Source: Flavivirga spongiicola (GTDB lineage: Bacteria > Bacteroidota > Bacteroidia > Flavobacteriales > Flavobacteriaceae). From it: a stretch of 19,220 nucleotides of DNA. A program made the position numbers and the translations under genes. The DNA lies in NCBI RefSeq assembly GCF_030540825.1, contig NZ_JAUOEO010000003.1, positions 1 through 19,220 on the forward strand, read 5' to 3'. This document shows positions 7,263-16,822 of this stretch, in pieces. Every line of letters starts with the position of its first letter. The stretch's first letter is position 1. The notes below the pieces were generated by a model. The model saw only the letters and a program-made list of their open reading frames with translations, ran no database searches and was not told the DNA's origin.

Positions 7263-8336
7263 TTAATGACCATAATCCATGTTATCAATTTTTCCTCCCA
7301 TGAGCCTTTTCTGAATAATCATATATACAAATAGAAGAATAAAACCAATAATACCCCAATTAAGAGCCACGGATAATCCATACTCTGGTGCAGCGGTATT
7401 GTAAATAGTTAATGATTCATTTAACGCGTTATTAGAAGGTAACATGGCTGGAAATATGGAGGCCAAAGACGAAGCGATACCTCCAAGTATTAGCAATGTA
7501 GAGAAAACAAAACCATAGATGTCTTTTTTTAACTTTTTAATAAAAAATAATCCAATTAATCCAGAGATATAAATGATAGGAAATACGATTAGAAAAGGAG
7601 TTTCAATAAAATTGTCTAAAGAATTTGGATTGATTATTTGCCAGACGATTAAAGAAAAGACCGTTAATACAGATAGGGCTATATTTAATCTAAAGATGAC
7701 TGTTTTAAGCTGGTTATTTATAGATGCGTTTGTTTTTAAAATAATCCAATTGGCACCGTGGATAGCTAAAGTAACCAGTGTAATTAAACCAATAATGATT
7801 GTAAACCAATCTATCACACCGGGAGATTCGTTCAAAGGACTAAAGTTAGAACTCCATAAAGGTAGGAAAAAGTAATGCCCTTCATATGTAGATACTCCGT
7901 TCTCGACACCTCCTAAATTAACACCTCTTACTATGTTACCCAAAGCAATACCAAAAAACAATGCTAATAGGAAACTTGAAACGCCAAAAGCTTTATCCCA
8001 AATATCTTTCCACATTTGATAATCAAACTGACCTCTAAACTCTAATCCAATGGCTCTGAATATAATTAACCATAAAACAATCATTAACGGCAGATAGAAA
8101 CCACTAAAAACAGAAGCGTAGAATGTTGGAAAAGCCATAAAAAGCATACCTCCGGCAGCAACCAACCAAACTTCATTAGAATCCCAGAATAATCCGGCAG
8201 ATTTAGTAATAACTTCTTTATCTTTTTCTGTTTTGGCATAAAATAAATGAATGATTCCTGCTCCAAAATCATAACCATCTAATACAAAAAATACAACCAA
8301 TACAACTGCTATGATGATAAACCAAAATATTTCCAT
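7263..8336 (-). CDS. cydB: Cytochrome bd ubiquinol oxidase subunit II
   Basis: This is the membrane subunit of the high-affinity bd-type terminal oxidase, which oxidises quinol and reduces oxygen at low oxygen tension. The 357-residue protein begins with the family signature in its first helix, VVFFVLDGYDFGAGIIH. LFWDSNEVWLVAAGGMLFMAFPTFYASVFSGFYLPL follows as two segments around residues 50-85, then GLEFRGQF near residue 98. About eight further hydrophobic segments continue to the C-terminus. No frameshift is seen, unlike in cydA. It starts 3 nt after the cydA stop, the usual operon arrangement. Because cydA is disrupted in this sequence, a functional oxidase depends on whether that disruption is real. 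Confidence 0.95.
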   Translation of the reverse strand: MEIFWFIIIAVVLVVFFVLDGYDFGAGIIHLFYAKTEKDKEVITKSAGLFWDSNEVWLVAAGGMLFMAFPTFYASVFSGFYLPLMIVLWLIIFRAIGLEFRGQFDYQMWKDIWDKAFGVSSFLLALFFGIALGNIVRGVNLGGVENGVSTYEGHYFFLPLWSSNFSPLNESPGVIDWFTIIIGLITLVTLAIHGANWIILKTNASINNQLKTVIFRLNIALSVLTVFSLIVWQIINPNSLDNFIETPFLIVFPIIYISGLIGLFFIKKLKKDIYGFVFSTLLILGGIASSLASIFPAMLPSNNALNESLTIYNTAAPEYGLSVALNWGIIGFILLFVYMIIQKRLMGGKIDNMDYGH

Positions 8337-8339
8337 AAT

Positions 8340-9667
8340 TTAATGTGTTTGAGGTTTAGGACCCTGATGAATCGTTTTACCTACCAATATTAAAAATAAT
8401 AAGCCGAGTAGTAGATATATGGCTACAAAGCCTAATAGTGTAAATAAAGTGTTTCCTGAAGAAACTGTGGGGGAGATGCCTTCACTCGTTTTTAGCAAGC
8501 CATAAACTAAATAGGGCTGTCTGCCTAACTCGGCAACATACCAGCCTGTTATATTGGCGATATACGGAAATGGTACCAAAAACATGATAAACCAAAGTAA
8601 AGGCTTCATATTGAATAGTTTTCTCCGCCATAAAAAGAATACTGCCGACCCCATGATACCAATAAAAATAGTACCTAAGCCTACCATAATATGATACGAA
8701 TAATAAAGTGCCGGGATATTGTCGGGTAGTTCTTCTTGTTTAAATTGGTCCATTCCGGGAATTTGCTTGTCCCATTTTTGGTAGGTTAAAAAACTTAATA
8801 TGTTTGGTACGGCAATCTTATTATCTAATTTTTTCTCAACCATATTGGGTTGACCGATTAGAACAATTTCGGCTCCCGCTTCCTCGGTTTCAAAAATACC
8901 TTCCATGGCAGCAAATGATGCGGGTTGATATTTTGCCACATTTTAGCATTCCAATCTCCTGTGGGAAAAGCTAAAAGAATACTTGATACCAATCCAAATA
9001 CAACACCTGTTTTTAAAAGTAGTTTACCGTATTCTAAATTTTTGTTTCTTAGTATATAAAAAGCTCCTATACTAGCCACAACAAAAGAAGAGGTGGACAA
9101 CAGAAGCAAACTGATTATGTAAAAAAGCAGGAAGTAGCCAGGGATTGCTGAAAAGAGAAGAAAAATTTTCTAAAACAAAATTTGCCGTTATCCAATATTC
9201 ATAGCCTACAGGATGTTGCATCCAGGCATTAGTTCGCTAATATAAACCAACCACTTCCCCAAGAGCCCAGAAAAACTAAAAAACCGTCAAAAAGTGTAAT
9301 TTTTGACCCATTAGTTCTCTCCGAAAATAAAAAGGCTAAAAAGAAGACTCTAAGAAGAAGGAAAACATGCCTTCCATGGCTAAAGTTTGACCAATAATAC
9401 TGCCTGTAAGTTCCGAGAACTTGCCCAATTAGTACCGAATTGAAATTCCATAGGAATCCCGGTAATAACCCCCATAGTGAAATTAATAGCAAATATCTTC
9501 ATTAAGAATTTTGCTATATCATTATATTTTTCAATTTTTTTTATTAAATATTTCCCCTTGAAATAGACTATTATTAATGATAAGCCCATAGTTAACTGTG
9601 GAAATATGTAATGGAATGTGATAGTAAATGCAAATTGCAGCCTATCATAAAAAATCATATCCTCCAT
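8340..9667 (-). pseudogene. cydA: Cytochrome bd oxidase subunit I, disrupted by multiple indels
   Basis: Translation in changing frames recovers a full-length subunit I. The N-terminus is MEDMIFYDRLQFAFTITFHY to MEFQFGTNWA. Then come GSWGSGWFILA, AWMQHPVGYE, FVLENF, HNQFASVV, IGAFYILRNKNLEYGKLLLK and FPTGDWNAK. The C-terminal third (8340-8939) is in one frame and includes ALYYSYHIMVGLG and ISPTVSSGNTLF. I count about eight single-base insertions or deletions between about 8935 and 9460. They include a lost A after the NWA codons (near 9455), lost bases near 9330, a lost T near 9288, an extra A near 9238, a lost A near 9205, an extra C near 9098 and a lost A near 8943. The amino-acid sequence is otherwise well conserved. 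That pattern fits either very recent decay or sequencing/assembly error in this stretch. Confidence 0.85.
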
Positions 9668-9668
9668 G

Positions 9669-9758
9669 CTATTTGTTTTTAAGAAAGTGAACGGCTTTGA
9701 ATATGAAAAGTAGTGCGGAAAGAAGTATTAATTTTAGGACTTTAGCACAAGCAAACTT
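9669..9758 (-). pseudogene. 3' remnant of a small membrane-protein gene upstream of cydA
   Basis: An open frame of 29 codons, VLKLILLSALLFIFKAVHFL in its centre and ending HFLKNK, stops at 9669, one nucleotide before the cydA ATG. The hydrophobic peptide and tight spacing suggest the tail of a small membrane protein in the cyd operon. Related clusters often carry one, such as a DUF4492 protein, but I cannot confirm that family. The frame is closed just upstream (TAA at 9759-9761) with no start codon, so the 5' part is missing at the same junction where the RHS gene loses its own 5' end. Confidence 0.35.
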
Positions 9759-9765
9759 TTAGAAT

Positions 9766-9790
9766 TTATAGTGTAAAATTTACACTATAA
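9766..9790. repeat. Perfect 12-bp-arm palindrome at the RHS/cyd junction
   Basis: TTATAGTGTAAA (9766-9777) and TTTACACTATAA (9779-9790) are exact reverse complements around a single central A. The palindrome sits between two divergent genes that have both lost their 5' ends. It has no T-run suited to a terminator. It could be an operator, a recombination or cruciform breakpoint, or a join artefact. Confidence 0.8.
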
Positions 9791-12700
9791 GATAAGGAAA
9801 TTTAAAAATTCTAGCACTGTAAATAATCCAGTTGAGCCTGGACAGTACCTTGGAGGCGGTAATACTTATGATGAAACAGGAACCTGTAATAAAGAATCCT
9901 ATTTTAATAAAGCCATAGTAAAGCTTCTTAATAGTCTTATAGATACTAACCAGATCAATAGTTCTGATATTAATATTACTGGTTTAGATGCTTATGTTAA
10001 TGGCTATTTACCGGAGTTTTTTGAGAGTGATCAAATAATAGCATGGAGTGCTATAGGTAACAATACTTATACATTGGCTATTGATGGGGTAGATCATTTC
10101 TTAATGAGTTTAGATGCGCCGTTACCAACTACTGGTACGATTACTAATGTTAGTTTTGATTACACCTATAATAATGAAGGAAATACTATAGTGGGTCAAA
10201 CTGTAAAAGTAACTTGGTTAACAGCTGCCAATCAAAAACTGAGTACTATAGGAACGGTACAGGCTACAGAAGAAACATTGCTTAATTTTTTATGTTGTGG
10301 GGATATTAATGATTATTATGGAGAAGAGTTTATTAATACGTCAACCTGTAGTTTAAGAGCGGATTTAGAAGATACTTTTGAAGACCATTTAATTTCAATT
10401 TTTAACGATGCTTTTCAAAAGTATGATTTAATTAATGGAGGTGGAGGTGTAAGCAACCTTGTGTCTATGAGCTCATTAAATACAAATTCTTTTTTAAACG
10501 ATAATAATATTAGAGTTGAAGAAAGAATGAGAGTTACTTCCCAAGTGTTTAGAGATTTAGATGGTAGTCATATTAATGTTAAAAGAGGTGTTGCAAGTTG
10601 CTATTTGGAAACAGCAGGGGTGTCTAAAACTCTTTCTGTTGAAATAGGAGATCATAGAACCCCAGAAGGTAAAGGTTCTGTAACGATTCAAATTCAGGGA
10701 GGTAATACTCCTACTAGTATTAACCTTGATGATATTGCTATAATAGAAAACATAGATCTTGTAGGAGAAAGGGGGCGTTCTATAGAAATAACATATAGAA
10801 ATCATGAAAATCAAAGGGAAGTAAAAGCGGCTATATTATACTTAAGTTCAGACGGTCCTTATGGTTGTGTAAGTACTGATCCATATCCTTGTGGGGCAGG
10901 TTTTGTTATTTGTCCTTTGTTTAATGTGAGTTTGCCAGGAGATCCACATATTACGGAATGTCTTTCTTCAAATACTGAAGATGAAGAAATACAATTTGAA
11001 GCCGTAATGAAGAATTTGTTCAATGAAATTTTAGAATATCGAACAGTCAATCAGGTAAATGATTCCGTGCCATTTCGTATAGATGGATTTCCAGCATATG
11101 TTTCTTTAAAAAATCAGTTTGCCCCTTTAAAAGACAGATGGGTTTCATTTGGAGCTACTCAAGATTTTTCTGAGGATGAAGTATATGCAGTAATTTTGAA
11201 TACTACATTTAAGTATTATATTCAGATACAGTTTTCTTCTTCACCAGAGTTAGGAACTCCAAATCCAAAAAATAGTATTCAACTTGTTGTTAGTAATCCA
11301 TTTGATTGGTATGAAATGACTGAGTTTGAAATTGCAGAGAATAACATTTTAGTTGAAAGAACTTTTTTTAGCTACATAGACCCAAATACAGGCGTTGAAG
11401 AAACAAGAATGGGTCAATTGGAATTTTACGGTACCAACGAGTTCGATATATGCCCTTTTTTAGCTTATGGCGTCAATGCTAATTTTACAGAAGCAGCAAC
11501 AGTCACTACCCCAAAATTCAAGCCCGTATTCGTTTTACGTAAAATGATTACAGCTCCAGGTGGAGCCCATAAATATTTTTATAAAGATTTAGAGTTTATA
11601 CCCAACGGATTTAGTGCATCTATTGACGAACTCATTAATTTAGAAGTTGATATTAATTTTAGTAATTATTCAGAGAATCCGGAAGATTATAATAGCGCCG
11701 AAATCATATTGAATGGAAAATCATATAAACTATCTAATAACGGTTTAACATTTAATGTTATTGATTCCGAACAGGTAGGGTATCGACGCCCTCCAATAAA
11801 TAGGCTTTCATGGGATTATCAGGGAACTTGGGGAGCTACTTTCGATATTTTTAACTTTTCATATAACCTTAATGGAGAAGAGCGTGTTTATCATTTAAAT
11901 GAGGGCAGTAAAAATGCTGTTTCAACAAATGGGAAAAAAATCAAAATCGTTGATGATAGTATTTGGTTTACCGACCCTATTTTTGGTACAGGTTTGAGAT
12001 TTGAGAACAATGCGGATTTGTCCTGGTATGATGATGTACCTTTTATATATGAAGAAGGAGTAGATTTAACATATAAGGCTAGCTTTAAAATTCAAGATGT
12101 ACTGCCCATTACTGACGGGAATGGGTATGGCTTTATTACTCAAATAGATCATGAAGATCCTCTTAATACGGAAAACTTATACCAGCTTGAAATTTATGCT
12201 ACAAATGGAGATAATGTCATACCCGAAAATTGTAGTGAAGGAGATAAAGTATGTGTTGCTCAACCCGTAGAACCTGTTAGCTGTACCGATAAATTTGCGG
12301 CATTTACAGCAGCTATCAATGGAGTGAGTGATACCGAACAACAAGGGATGGCAGAAGAAGACTTCTGTAATAACCAATACGCTTATATCACAGATGATTA
12401 TATCTATTACCTAACCAAGTTAGGAGTCGCCAATGCAGATCAATCCATACATTACATAACCATTGCAGAATTTGGTGCGACCGAGTTTGGTTATGGCTAT
12501 GAAGACCCAGACCTTAATATCGATGGTATGAAAGGTATTATAGATGCTTACGCTGCGCATGTTACGACTATGGATGCAGCAGGAACCTCGGACGATATTA
12601 AGACCTGGGCGCAATTTACATCCGATCAATTATATTTATTAACAGCAGCAGGCACTACTTGTATAAGTCTTCCTGCGCCATTACCAATAACAACAAAGGG

Positions 12701-15700
12701 GTATCAACCACCCACCTTCCCAGAAGACCCACCTTGTGTAGAATTTGCAAAAGCTATTTATAACAGTTACAGAGACGATGCCTATGAAGCTCTTTTAGAT
12801 AAAGAACGTGAAGATTTTATAAATGCCTACCTTAAAAATGCCGTAGAAAATGCCGTAGAAAATTTTAGTATGAAGTATCATGATAAAGAATACCAATACA
12901 CCCTATACTATTACGATCAGGCAGGCAACCTATCGCAAACCGTACCCCCAGAAGGCGTTAACAGATTTACAAATGCCGAGTTAATCGCTCAGGATACAAA
13001 TGGAGCAGCACTTAACGATAGAATCAATATTCATAGAAAGAATAACGAAACTGATGAAAACACGACGTTACTCCCACCACACGATTATAAAACGCAATAT
13101 GCCTATAATTCGTTAAACCAACTCGTATGGCAGTTTACACCAGATGGCGGAGAAACACGATTTGCGTATGATGCTTTGGGGCGTATTGTAGCTTCACAAA
13201 ATGCCAAACAATTAGTAAATAATACTTTTAGCTATACCGTTTATGATGCATTAGGACGTATCGCAGAAGCAGGAGAGTTGGTACCAAATAAAGCCATAGC
13301 TATTAATCAAACCACGGGTAAACTTATAGAGACAGCAACTGGAGATCCCATATTTACAGATGGCTTTTCAGATGATAATTCGGTGATTCTGTTTCCAAAG
13401 AATGTATCCGATCAACAAAATGAAGTTACCCGTACAAAATACAATATATACATTAGCGACCCTAGTATTGTGTTTAAAACATTAGATGCAAATAGCTTAA
13501 CGACCACTTCTAGAAACAGGGTGACCGAAGTGTATTATTTCGATACCGTAACAGCTCCAACCACATCTATTGATTTTGATAACGCCATGTATTACAATTA
13601 CGACATACATGGTAATGTAAAAGAATTGGTGCATCATAACAGGCTGTTAGCTAAATCGTCTATGCCATATTCAGGGCTTAAACGTGTAGAATACGAATAC
13701 GATTTAATAAGCGGTAATGTAAACAAGGTGTACTATCAAAAAGATAGTCCAGACCAATTTATACACCAGTATACCTACGATGCCGATAATAGAATTACGG
13801 CCGTACAAACATCGTCCGATGGTTATATTTGGGAGCAAGATGCCAGTTACGACTATTATGCACACGGCCCACTAGCAAGAACCGAATTGGGTGACAAAAA
13901 AGTACAGGGACAAGATTATGCCTATACGATCCAAGGTTGGTTAAAAGGGGTGAATGCCGATGTGTTAAACCCAACAAACGATTTAGGGAAGGATGGTGAT
14001 ACAGACTCTAACATCGCAAAAGATGCCTATGGGTATGCCTTAACTTATAATGATGCCGATTATGAACCAGTAGGGACTATTACTGCGTTTGTAAATAGTG
14101 ATACGAACGGTGTAAATAATATTAAAAACTTGTACAACGGTAACATCAAGCAAATGGTAACCGATGTTATGGATACCAATGAGACCGCTTTGGGTATCCA
14201 GGTAAATCATTATGAATACGATCAGTTAAACCGTATTAAATCTATGCAAGGTTATCATACAGCCGCTACAGTTGGTAATGAAAATTATTATGGTGATTAT
14301 AAGTATGATAACAATGGTAACCTAAAAACTTTAAATAGAAAAGCCCATACAGGCCAAAGTATGGATCAATTGGGATATGATTATGCAGAAACAAAAACAA
14401 ACCCATTAACAGGTGAAGAAACAAAAAACAATCAATTAACCCGTTTAGAAGATCAAGTTGGGGATTTAGGTCTTAATGATTTAGGAACTCCTCATAATTA
14501 TGAATATGACACTATTGGACAACTAATATCAGATTTAGATGATGAAGGAAATGGTATTACCAATATCAATTGGCGTGTAGACGGAAAAGTAGCGAGTATT
14601 ATCAAAACAGGTGGTACAGAAATACATTTTAGATATGATGGCTTGGGTAATCGAATTGCAAAAACCGTTTTACCTGAAAACGAAACAACTGTTTACACAC
14701 GTGATGCTCAAGGTAATGTATTGGCAGTTTACGAAACTAACGAAGTCAATATCACTAATATTACAGCCAATAAAACCATAACACTTAAAGAACATCATAT
14801 TTATGGAAGTTCTAGGTTGGGTATCGAACAGAAGAATATATCTATACCAGAAGATGGAGATACATTAATAATACAAGAAAATCTGGTACTAACAACCGAT
14901 AATATTACGACAACGGAGTTTTTACAAGCGGCAAATAAAATAGATGTAGCTGGAGGTGTAAATACTTATGTCATTACTGATACAGGCAATGTAACCATGC
15001 GAGCAGGTCAGGTAATATTAAAACCTGGATTCTCAACAGTTTCAGGAGCTAATTTCCTAGCAGAAGCCCAAAATATTGACGCTACCTTACCAGAAAATAC
15101 GTTTGCACGTAAAGTAGGAGATAAGCGCTTTGAACTTAGCAACCACCTAGGGAATGTACTAAGTGTGGTAAGTGATCGAAAATTAGTTGACGACCCACTT
15201 AATTTTACTAACTTTACTGCGGACGTTCTTACATATAATGATTACTATCCTTTTGGAATGCTACTACCTAATCGCCATGGGAGCAGTGATAGCTACCGCT
15301 ATGGCTTCCAAGGTCAGGAGAAAGATGATGAAGTTAAAGGAGAAGGCAATAGCTTGAATTATACTTTTAGGATGCACGATCCACGTGTAGGAAGATTTTT
15401 TGCGGTTGACCCTTTAACTAGAGAGTACCCTCATTATACACCTTATAGTTTTAGTGGAAATAAGGTTATTGCTTATGGAGAATTAGAAGGATTGGAAGAA
15501 TACCATTATACAATATCATTTACAGATATAGGAGAACCAATATTGGAGCTAGTTAGTGTTAATGATTTTGTAAACGTAAATAGTTTTCAAAGTTTTTTAC
15601 ATACTCTAACTTTTGGATTAACCGAAGCTCCACCAGTAAACCCTTTTGAAAGGCATATAGTTCATTCAGGAGAATCTGTAGATTATTTCTTTGATGGTGG

Positions 15701-16316
15701 TCCATATGGGGCAGGTTTTCATGAAGAAGAAGTTAATTTGAATTATACAAGTAAAGCTGAATTAATTGCGGGGCTAAGTACTATAAAAGAAGATTTGACT
15801 AGTAGAAGAAATCTTATAGAAAATTCGGTAAAAGTAGGTCAGGCATTATCAACAGTAGCTTCAGAACAGCAACATTATGGTACAGGAGCTAGAGTTAAAA
15901 CAAGATCTACTCCAAATAAAAAGAGTATAGTTCCTAATAGTAATACTCATACTTTTAATGGTAAAACATTTAATAAAACTACTAGTCCCATAGTTATACC
16001 TAAAAGAGCTACAGTTGTAAATCAAATAAAAACGGGCTATACGCAGGTTAAGTTTAATTGGAAAAGAGGAAAATTCAAATATGAGGCTAGATGGCATACA
16101 CGAACTCCTGGCGCACCAAATTCTCAGGGAGATACATGGGTAATAACAAGAACAACTCCTGGAAATGCTCAAGGTCAACGAAAATCACAGCACGTTCTTA
16201 CTGGTAAATACAAGTGGACGCCAATTAAAAAATGGCAAGAAGCAGTGAAGGCTAATCAAAATGGGACGGCAACTGGTGCTCAACAACAATTATTAAAAGA
16301 TGGTCATCATCAATGA
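9777..16316 (+). CDS. Giant RHS/YD-repeat polymorphic toxin, 5'-truncated
   Basis: Residue numbers count from a TTG at 10074. The frame is already open from 9777 and is clearly coding from about 9820 (VEPGQYLGGGNTYDETGTC), but it has no ATG before 10104 and no signal peptide. The true N-terminus is therefore missing. Residues 1-900 are Bacteroidota-specific and hold related units that begin with a Cys and an amphipathic helix. Residues about 935-1780 are the RHS shaft: YTLYYYDQAGNLSQTVPPEG, FAYDALGRIVASQ, YEYDLISGNV, FELSNHLGNVLSVVSDRK, YYPFGM, YRYGFQGQEKDDEVKG and RMHDPRVGRFFAVDPL. A beta-rich insert lies near 1605-1664 (VTMRAGQVILKPGFS). The shaft normally encapsulates the toxin tip. The tip (1782-2080) ends in a basic domain with KFKYEARWHTRTPGAPNSQG and a terminal DGHHQ. 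It resembles what I recall of the family called polymorphic toxin type 17, which I hold loosely. The stop overlaps the next gene. Confidence 0.9.
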   Translation, partial: NLHYKIRKFKNSSTVNNPVEPGQYLGGGNTYDETGTCNKESYFNKAIVKLLNSLIDTNQINSSDINITGLDAYVNGYLPEFFESDQIIAWSAIGNNTYTLAIDGVDHFLMSLDAPLPTTGTITNVSFDYTYNNEGNTIVGQTVKVTWLTAANQKLSTIGTVQATEETLLNFLCCGDINDYYGEEFINTSTCSLRADLEDTFEDHLISIFNDAFQKYDLINGGGGVSNLVSMSSLNTNSFLNDNNIRVEERMRVTSQVFRDLDGSHINVKRGVASCYLETAGVSKTLSVEIGDHRTPEGKGSVTIQIQGGNTPTSINLDDIAIIENIDLVGERGRSIEITYRNHENQREVKAAILYLSSDGPYGCVSTDPYPCGAGFVICPLFNVSLPGDPHITECLSSNTEDEEIQFEAVMKNLFNEILEYRTVNQVNDSVPFRIDGFPAYVSLKNQFAPLKDRWVSFGATQDFSEDEVYAVILNTTFKYYIQIQFSSSPELGTPNPKNSIQLVVSNPFDWYEMTEFEIAENNILVERTFFSYIDPNTGVEETRMGQLEFYGTNEFDICPFLAYGVNANFTEAATVTTPKFKPVFVLRKMITAPGGAHKYFYKDLEFIPNGFSASIDELINLEVDINFSNYSENPEDYNSAEIILNGKSYKLSNNGLTFNVIDSEQVGYRRPPINRLSWDYQGTWGATFDIFNFSYNLNGEERVYHLNEGSKNAVSTNGKKIKIVDDSIWFTDPIFGTGLRFENNADLSWYDDVPFIYEEGVDLTYKASFKIQDVLPITDGNGYGFITQIDHEDPLNTENLYQLEIYATNGDNVIPENCSEGDKVCVAQPVEPVSCTDKFAAFTAAINGVSDTEQQGMAEEDFCNNQYAYITDDYIYYLTKLGVANADQSIHYITIAEFGATEFGYGYEDPDLNIDGMKGIIDAYAAHVTTMDAAGTSDDIKTWAQFTSDQLYLLTAAGTTCISLPAPLPITTKGYQPPTFPEDPPCVEFAKAIYNSYRDDAYEALLDKEREDFINAYLKNAVENAVENFSMKYHDKEYQYTLYYYDQAGNLSQTVPPEGVNRFTNAELIAQDTNGAALNDRINIHRKNNETDENTTLLPPHDYKTQYAYNSLNQLVWQFTPDGGETRFAYDALGRIVASQNAKQLVNNTFSYTVYDALGRIAEAGELVPNKAIAINQTTGKLIETATGDPIFTDGFSDDNSVILFPKNVSDQQNEVTRTKYNIYISDPSIVFKTLDANSLTTTSRNRVTEVYYFDTVTAPTTSIDFDNAMYYNYDIHGNVKELVHHNRLLAKSSMPYSGLKRVEYEYDLISGNVNKVYYQKDSPDQFIHQYTYDADNRITAVQTSSDGYIWEQDASYDYYAHGPLARTELGDKKVQGQDYAYTIQGWLKGVNADVLNPTNDLGKDGDTDSNIAKDAYGYALTYNDADYEPVGTITAFVNSDTNGVNNIKNLYNGNIKQMVTDVMDTNETALGIQVNHYEYDQLNRIKSMQGYHTAATVGNENYYGDYKYDNNGNLKTLNRKAHTGQSMDQLGYDYAETKTNPLTGEETKNNQLTRLEDQVGDLGLNDLGTPHNYEYDTIGQLISDLDDEGNGITNINWRVDGKVASIIKTGGTEIHFRYDGLGNRIAKTVLPENETTVYTRDAQGNVLAVYETNEVNITNITANKTITLKEHHIYGSSRLGIEQKNISIPEDGDTLIIQENLVLTTDNITTTEFLQAANKIDVAGGVNTYVITDTGNVTMRAGQVILKPGFSTVSGANFLAEAQNIDATLPENTFARKVGDKRFELSNHLGNVLSVVSDRKLVDDPLNFTNFTADVLTYNDYYPFGMLLPNRHGSSDSYRYGFQGQEKDDEVKGEGNSLNYTFRMHDPRVGRFFAVDPLTREYPHYTPYSFSGNKVIAYGELEGLEEYHYTISFTDIGEPILELVSVNDFVNVNSFQSFLHTLTFGLTEAPPVNPFERHIVHSGESVDYFFDGGPYGAGFHEEEVNLNYTSKAELIAGLSTIKEDLTSRRNLIENSVKVGQALSTVASEQQHYGTGARVKTRSTPNKKSIVPNSNTHTFNGKTFNKTTSPIVIPKRATVVNQIKTGYTQVKFNWKRGKFKYEARWHTRTPGAPNSQGDTWVITRTTPGNAQGQRKSQHVLTGKYKWTPIKKWQEAVKANQNGTATGAQQQLLKDGHHQ

Positions 16317-16695
16317 TACTAAAAGCATGAAAATTATAGATTTATATAAAGGTTTTGAAAGAGAGCCACTATTGGAAATATCTAGACGGAACGATGAAGG
16401 TAAGAGTCTAGTTTTATTTAAAATTTGGATAGGTTTTTTTGATTTTATAATTAATCAAATAAAACCAAATAATGAAGGGATGTGGGAAGGAGTTCCTCTT
16501 TACTACCATACAGATACTGGTTGGAATGAAGAATCGGAATGGAAATGTGAAGATATTAGATTGTTTATTCAACAATTGGAAGCTATAGATCTAAATAAAC
16601 TTGGTGATGATTATAGAAAAGTTTTATTAGAATTAATAATTATGTGTAAAGATTGCTTGAATAACAAAGAAGACCTTTATTTTGTTTATGATTAA
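16300..16695 (+). CDS. Candidate immunity protein for the RHS tip
   Basis: This is a 131-residue acidic, soluble protein with no signal peptide (SRRNDEGKSLVLFKIWIGFF, MWEGVPLYYHTDTGWNEESE, then a C-terminal helical region LLELIIMCKDCLNNKEDLYF). The ATG at 16300 overlaps the RHS stop codon by 17 nt. An in-frame ATG at 16327 gives MKIIDLYKGF and begins 10 nt after the RHS stop. Both have an A-rich upstream stretch and the choice is undecided. A small acidic protein directly behind a basic RHS tip is the typical arrangement of a cognate immunity gene. I do not recognise the family, so the role is inferred from position and charge. Hairpin site 6 follows the stop codon within a few bases, as site 5 does for the LRR gene. 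Confidence 0.78.
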   Translation: MVIINDTKSMKIIDLYKGFEREPLLEISRRNDEGKSLVLFKIWIGFFDFIINQIKPNNEGMWEGVPLYYHTDTGWNEESEWKCEDIRLFIQQLEAIDLNKLGDDYRKVLLELIIMCKDCLNNKEDLYFVYD

Positions 16696-16699
16696 GTAT

Positions 16700-16760
16700 C
16701 CCCGCTGTTCCCTAGTATGCGCTACCGCAAGTTTTTAACTTGTGGCGTCAAAGATTGGCA
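16700..16760 (-). repeat. Hairpin site 6; 61-nt perfect inverted repeat with site 5
   Basis: This is the exact reverse complement of 2280-2340. It starts 4 nt after the immunity gene's stop with the block CCCCGCTGTTCCCTAGTATG. It then forms the CGC/GCG and CAAGTT/AACTTG hairpin and ends in the conserved spacer AAAGATTGGCA. It stands between the convergent immunity and XRE genes. Confidence 0.92.
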
Positions 16761-16788
16761 GTCAAGACAAGAGAAATAAAAAAAAGAG

Positions 16789-16816
16789 AAAGCTTTTACA
16801 GAGAAGTAAAGGCTTT
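16789..16816 (-). terminator. Terminator of the XRE regulator
   Basis: AAAGCTTTTAC (16789-16799) pairs with GTAAAGGCTTT (16806-16816) with one mismatch. On the minus strand the stem lies 6 nt after the XRE stop codon and is followed by CTCTTTTTTTTATTTCTC. It is homologous to the stem-loop behind the remnant at 2226-2257. Confidence 0.75.
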
Positions 16817-16822
16817 TTGCAC

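Noticed and set aside
6938..7288. Longer start (7288) for the small membrane protein
   Set aside because: It would overlap the end of cydB and add a polar leader. The ATG at 7234 begins just before the first membrane helix.
8858..9492. Several short minus-strand reading frames as separate genes
   Set aside because: Each translates to a successive piece of one cydA protein in a different frame. They are fragments created by indels.
9766..9790. Palindrome as an intrinsic terminator
   Set aside because: It is AT-rich with no T-run on either strand and sits upstream of two divergent genes, where a terminator has no obvious role.
10074..10076. TTG at 10074 as the genuine RHS start
   Set aside because: The upstream 250 nt in the same frame is convincingly coding, and no signal peptide follows the TTG. 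The frame is open only because the N-terminus is missing.
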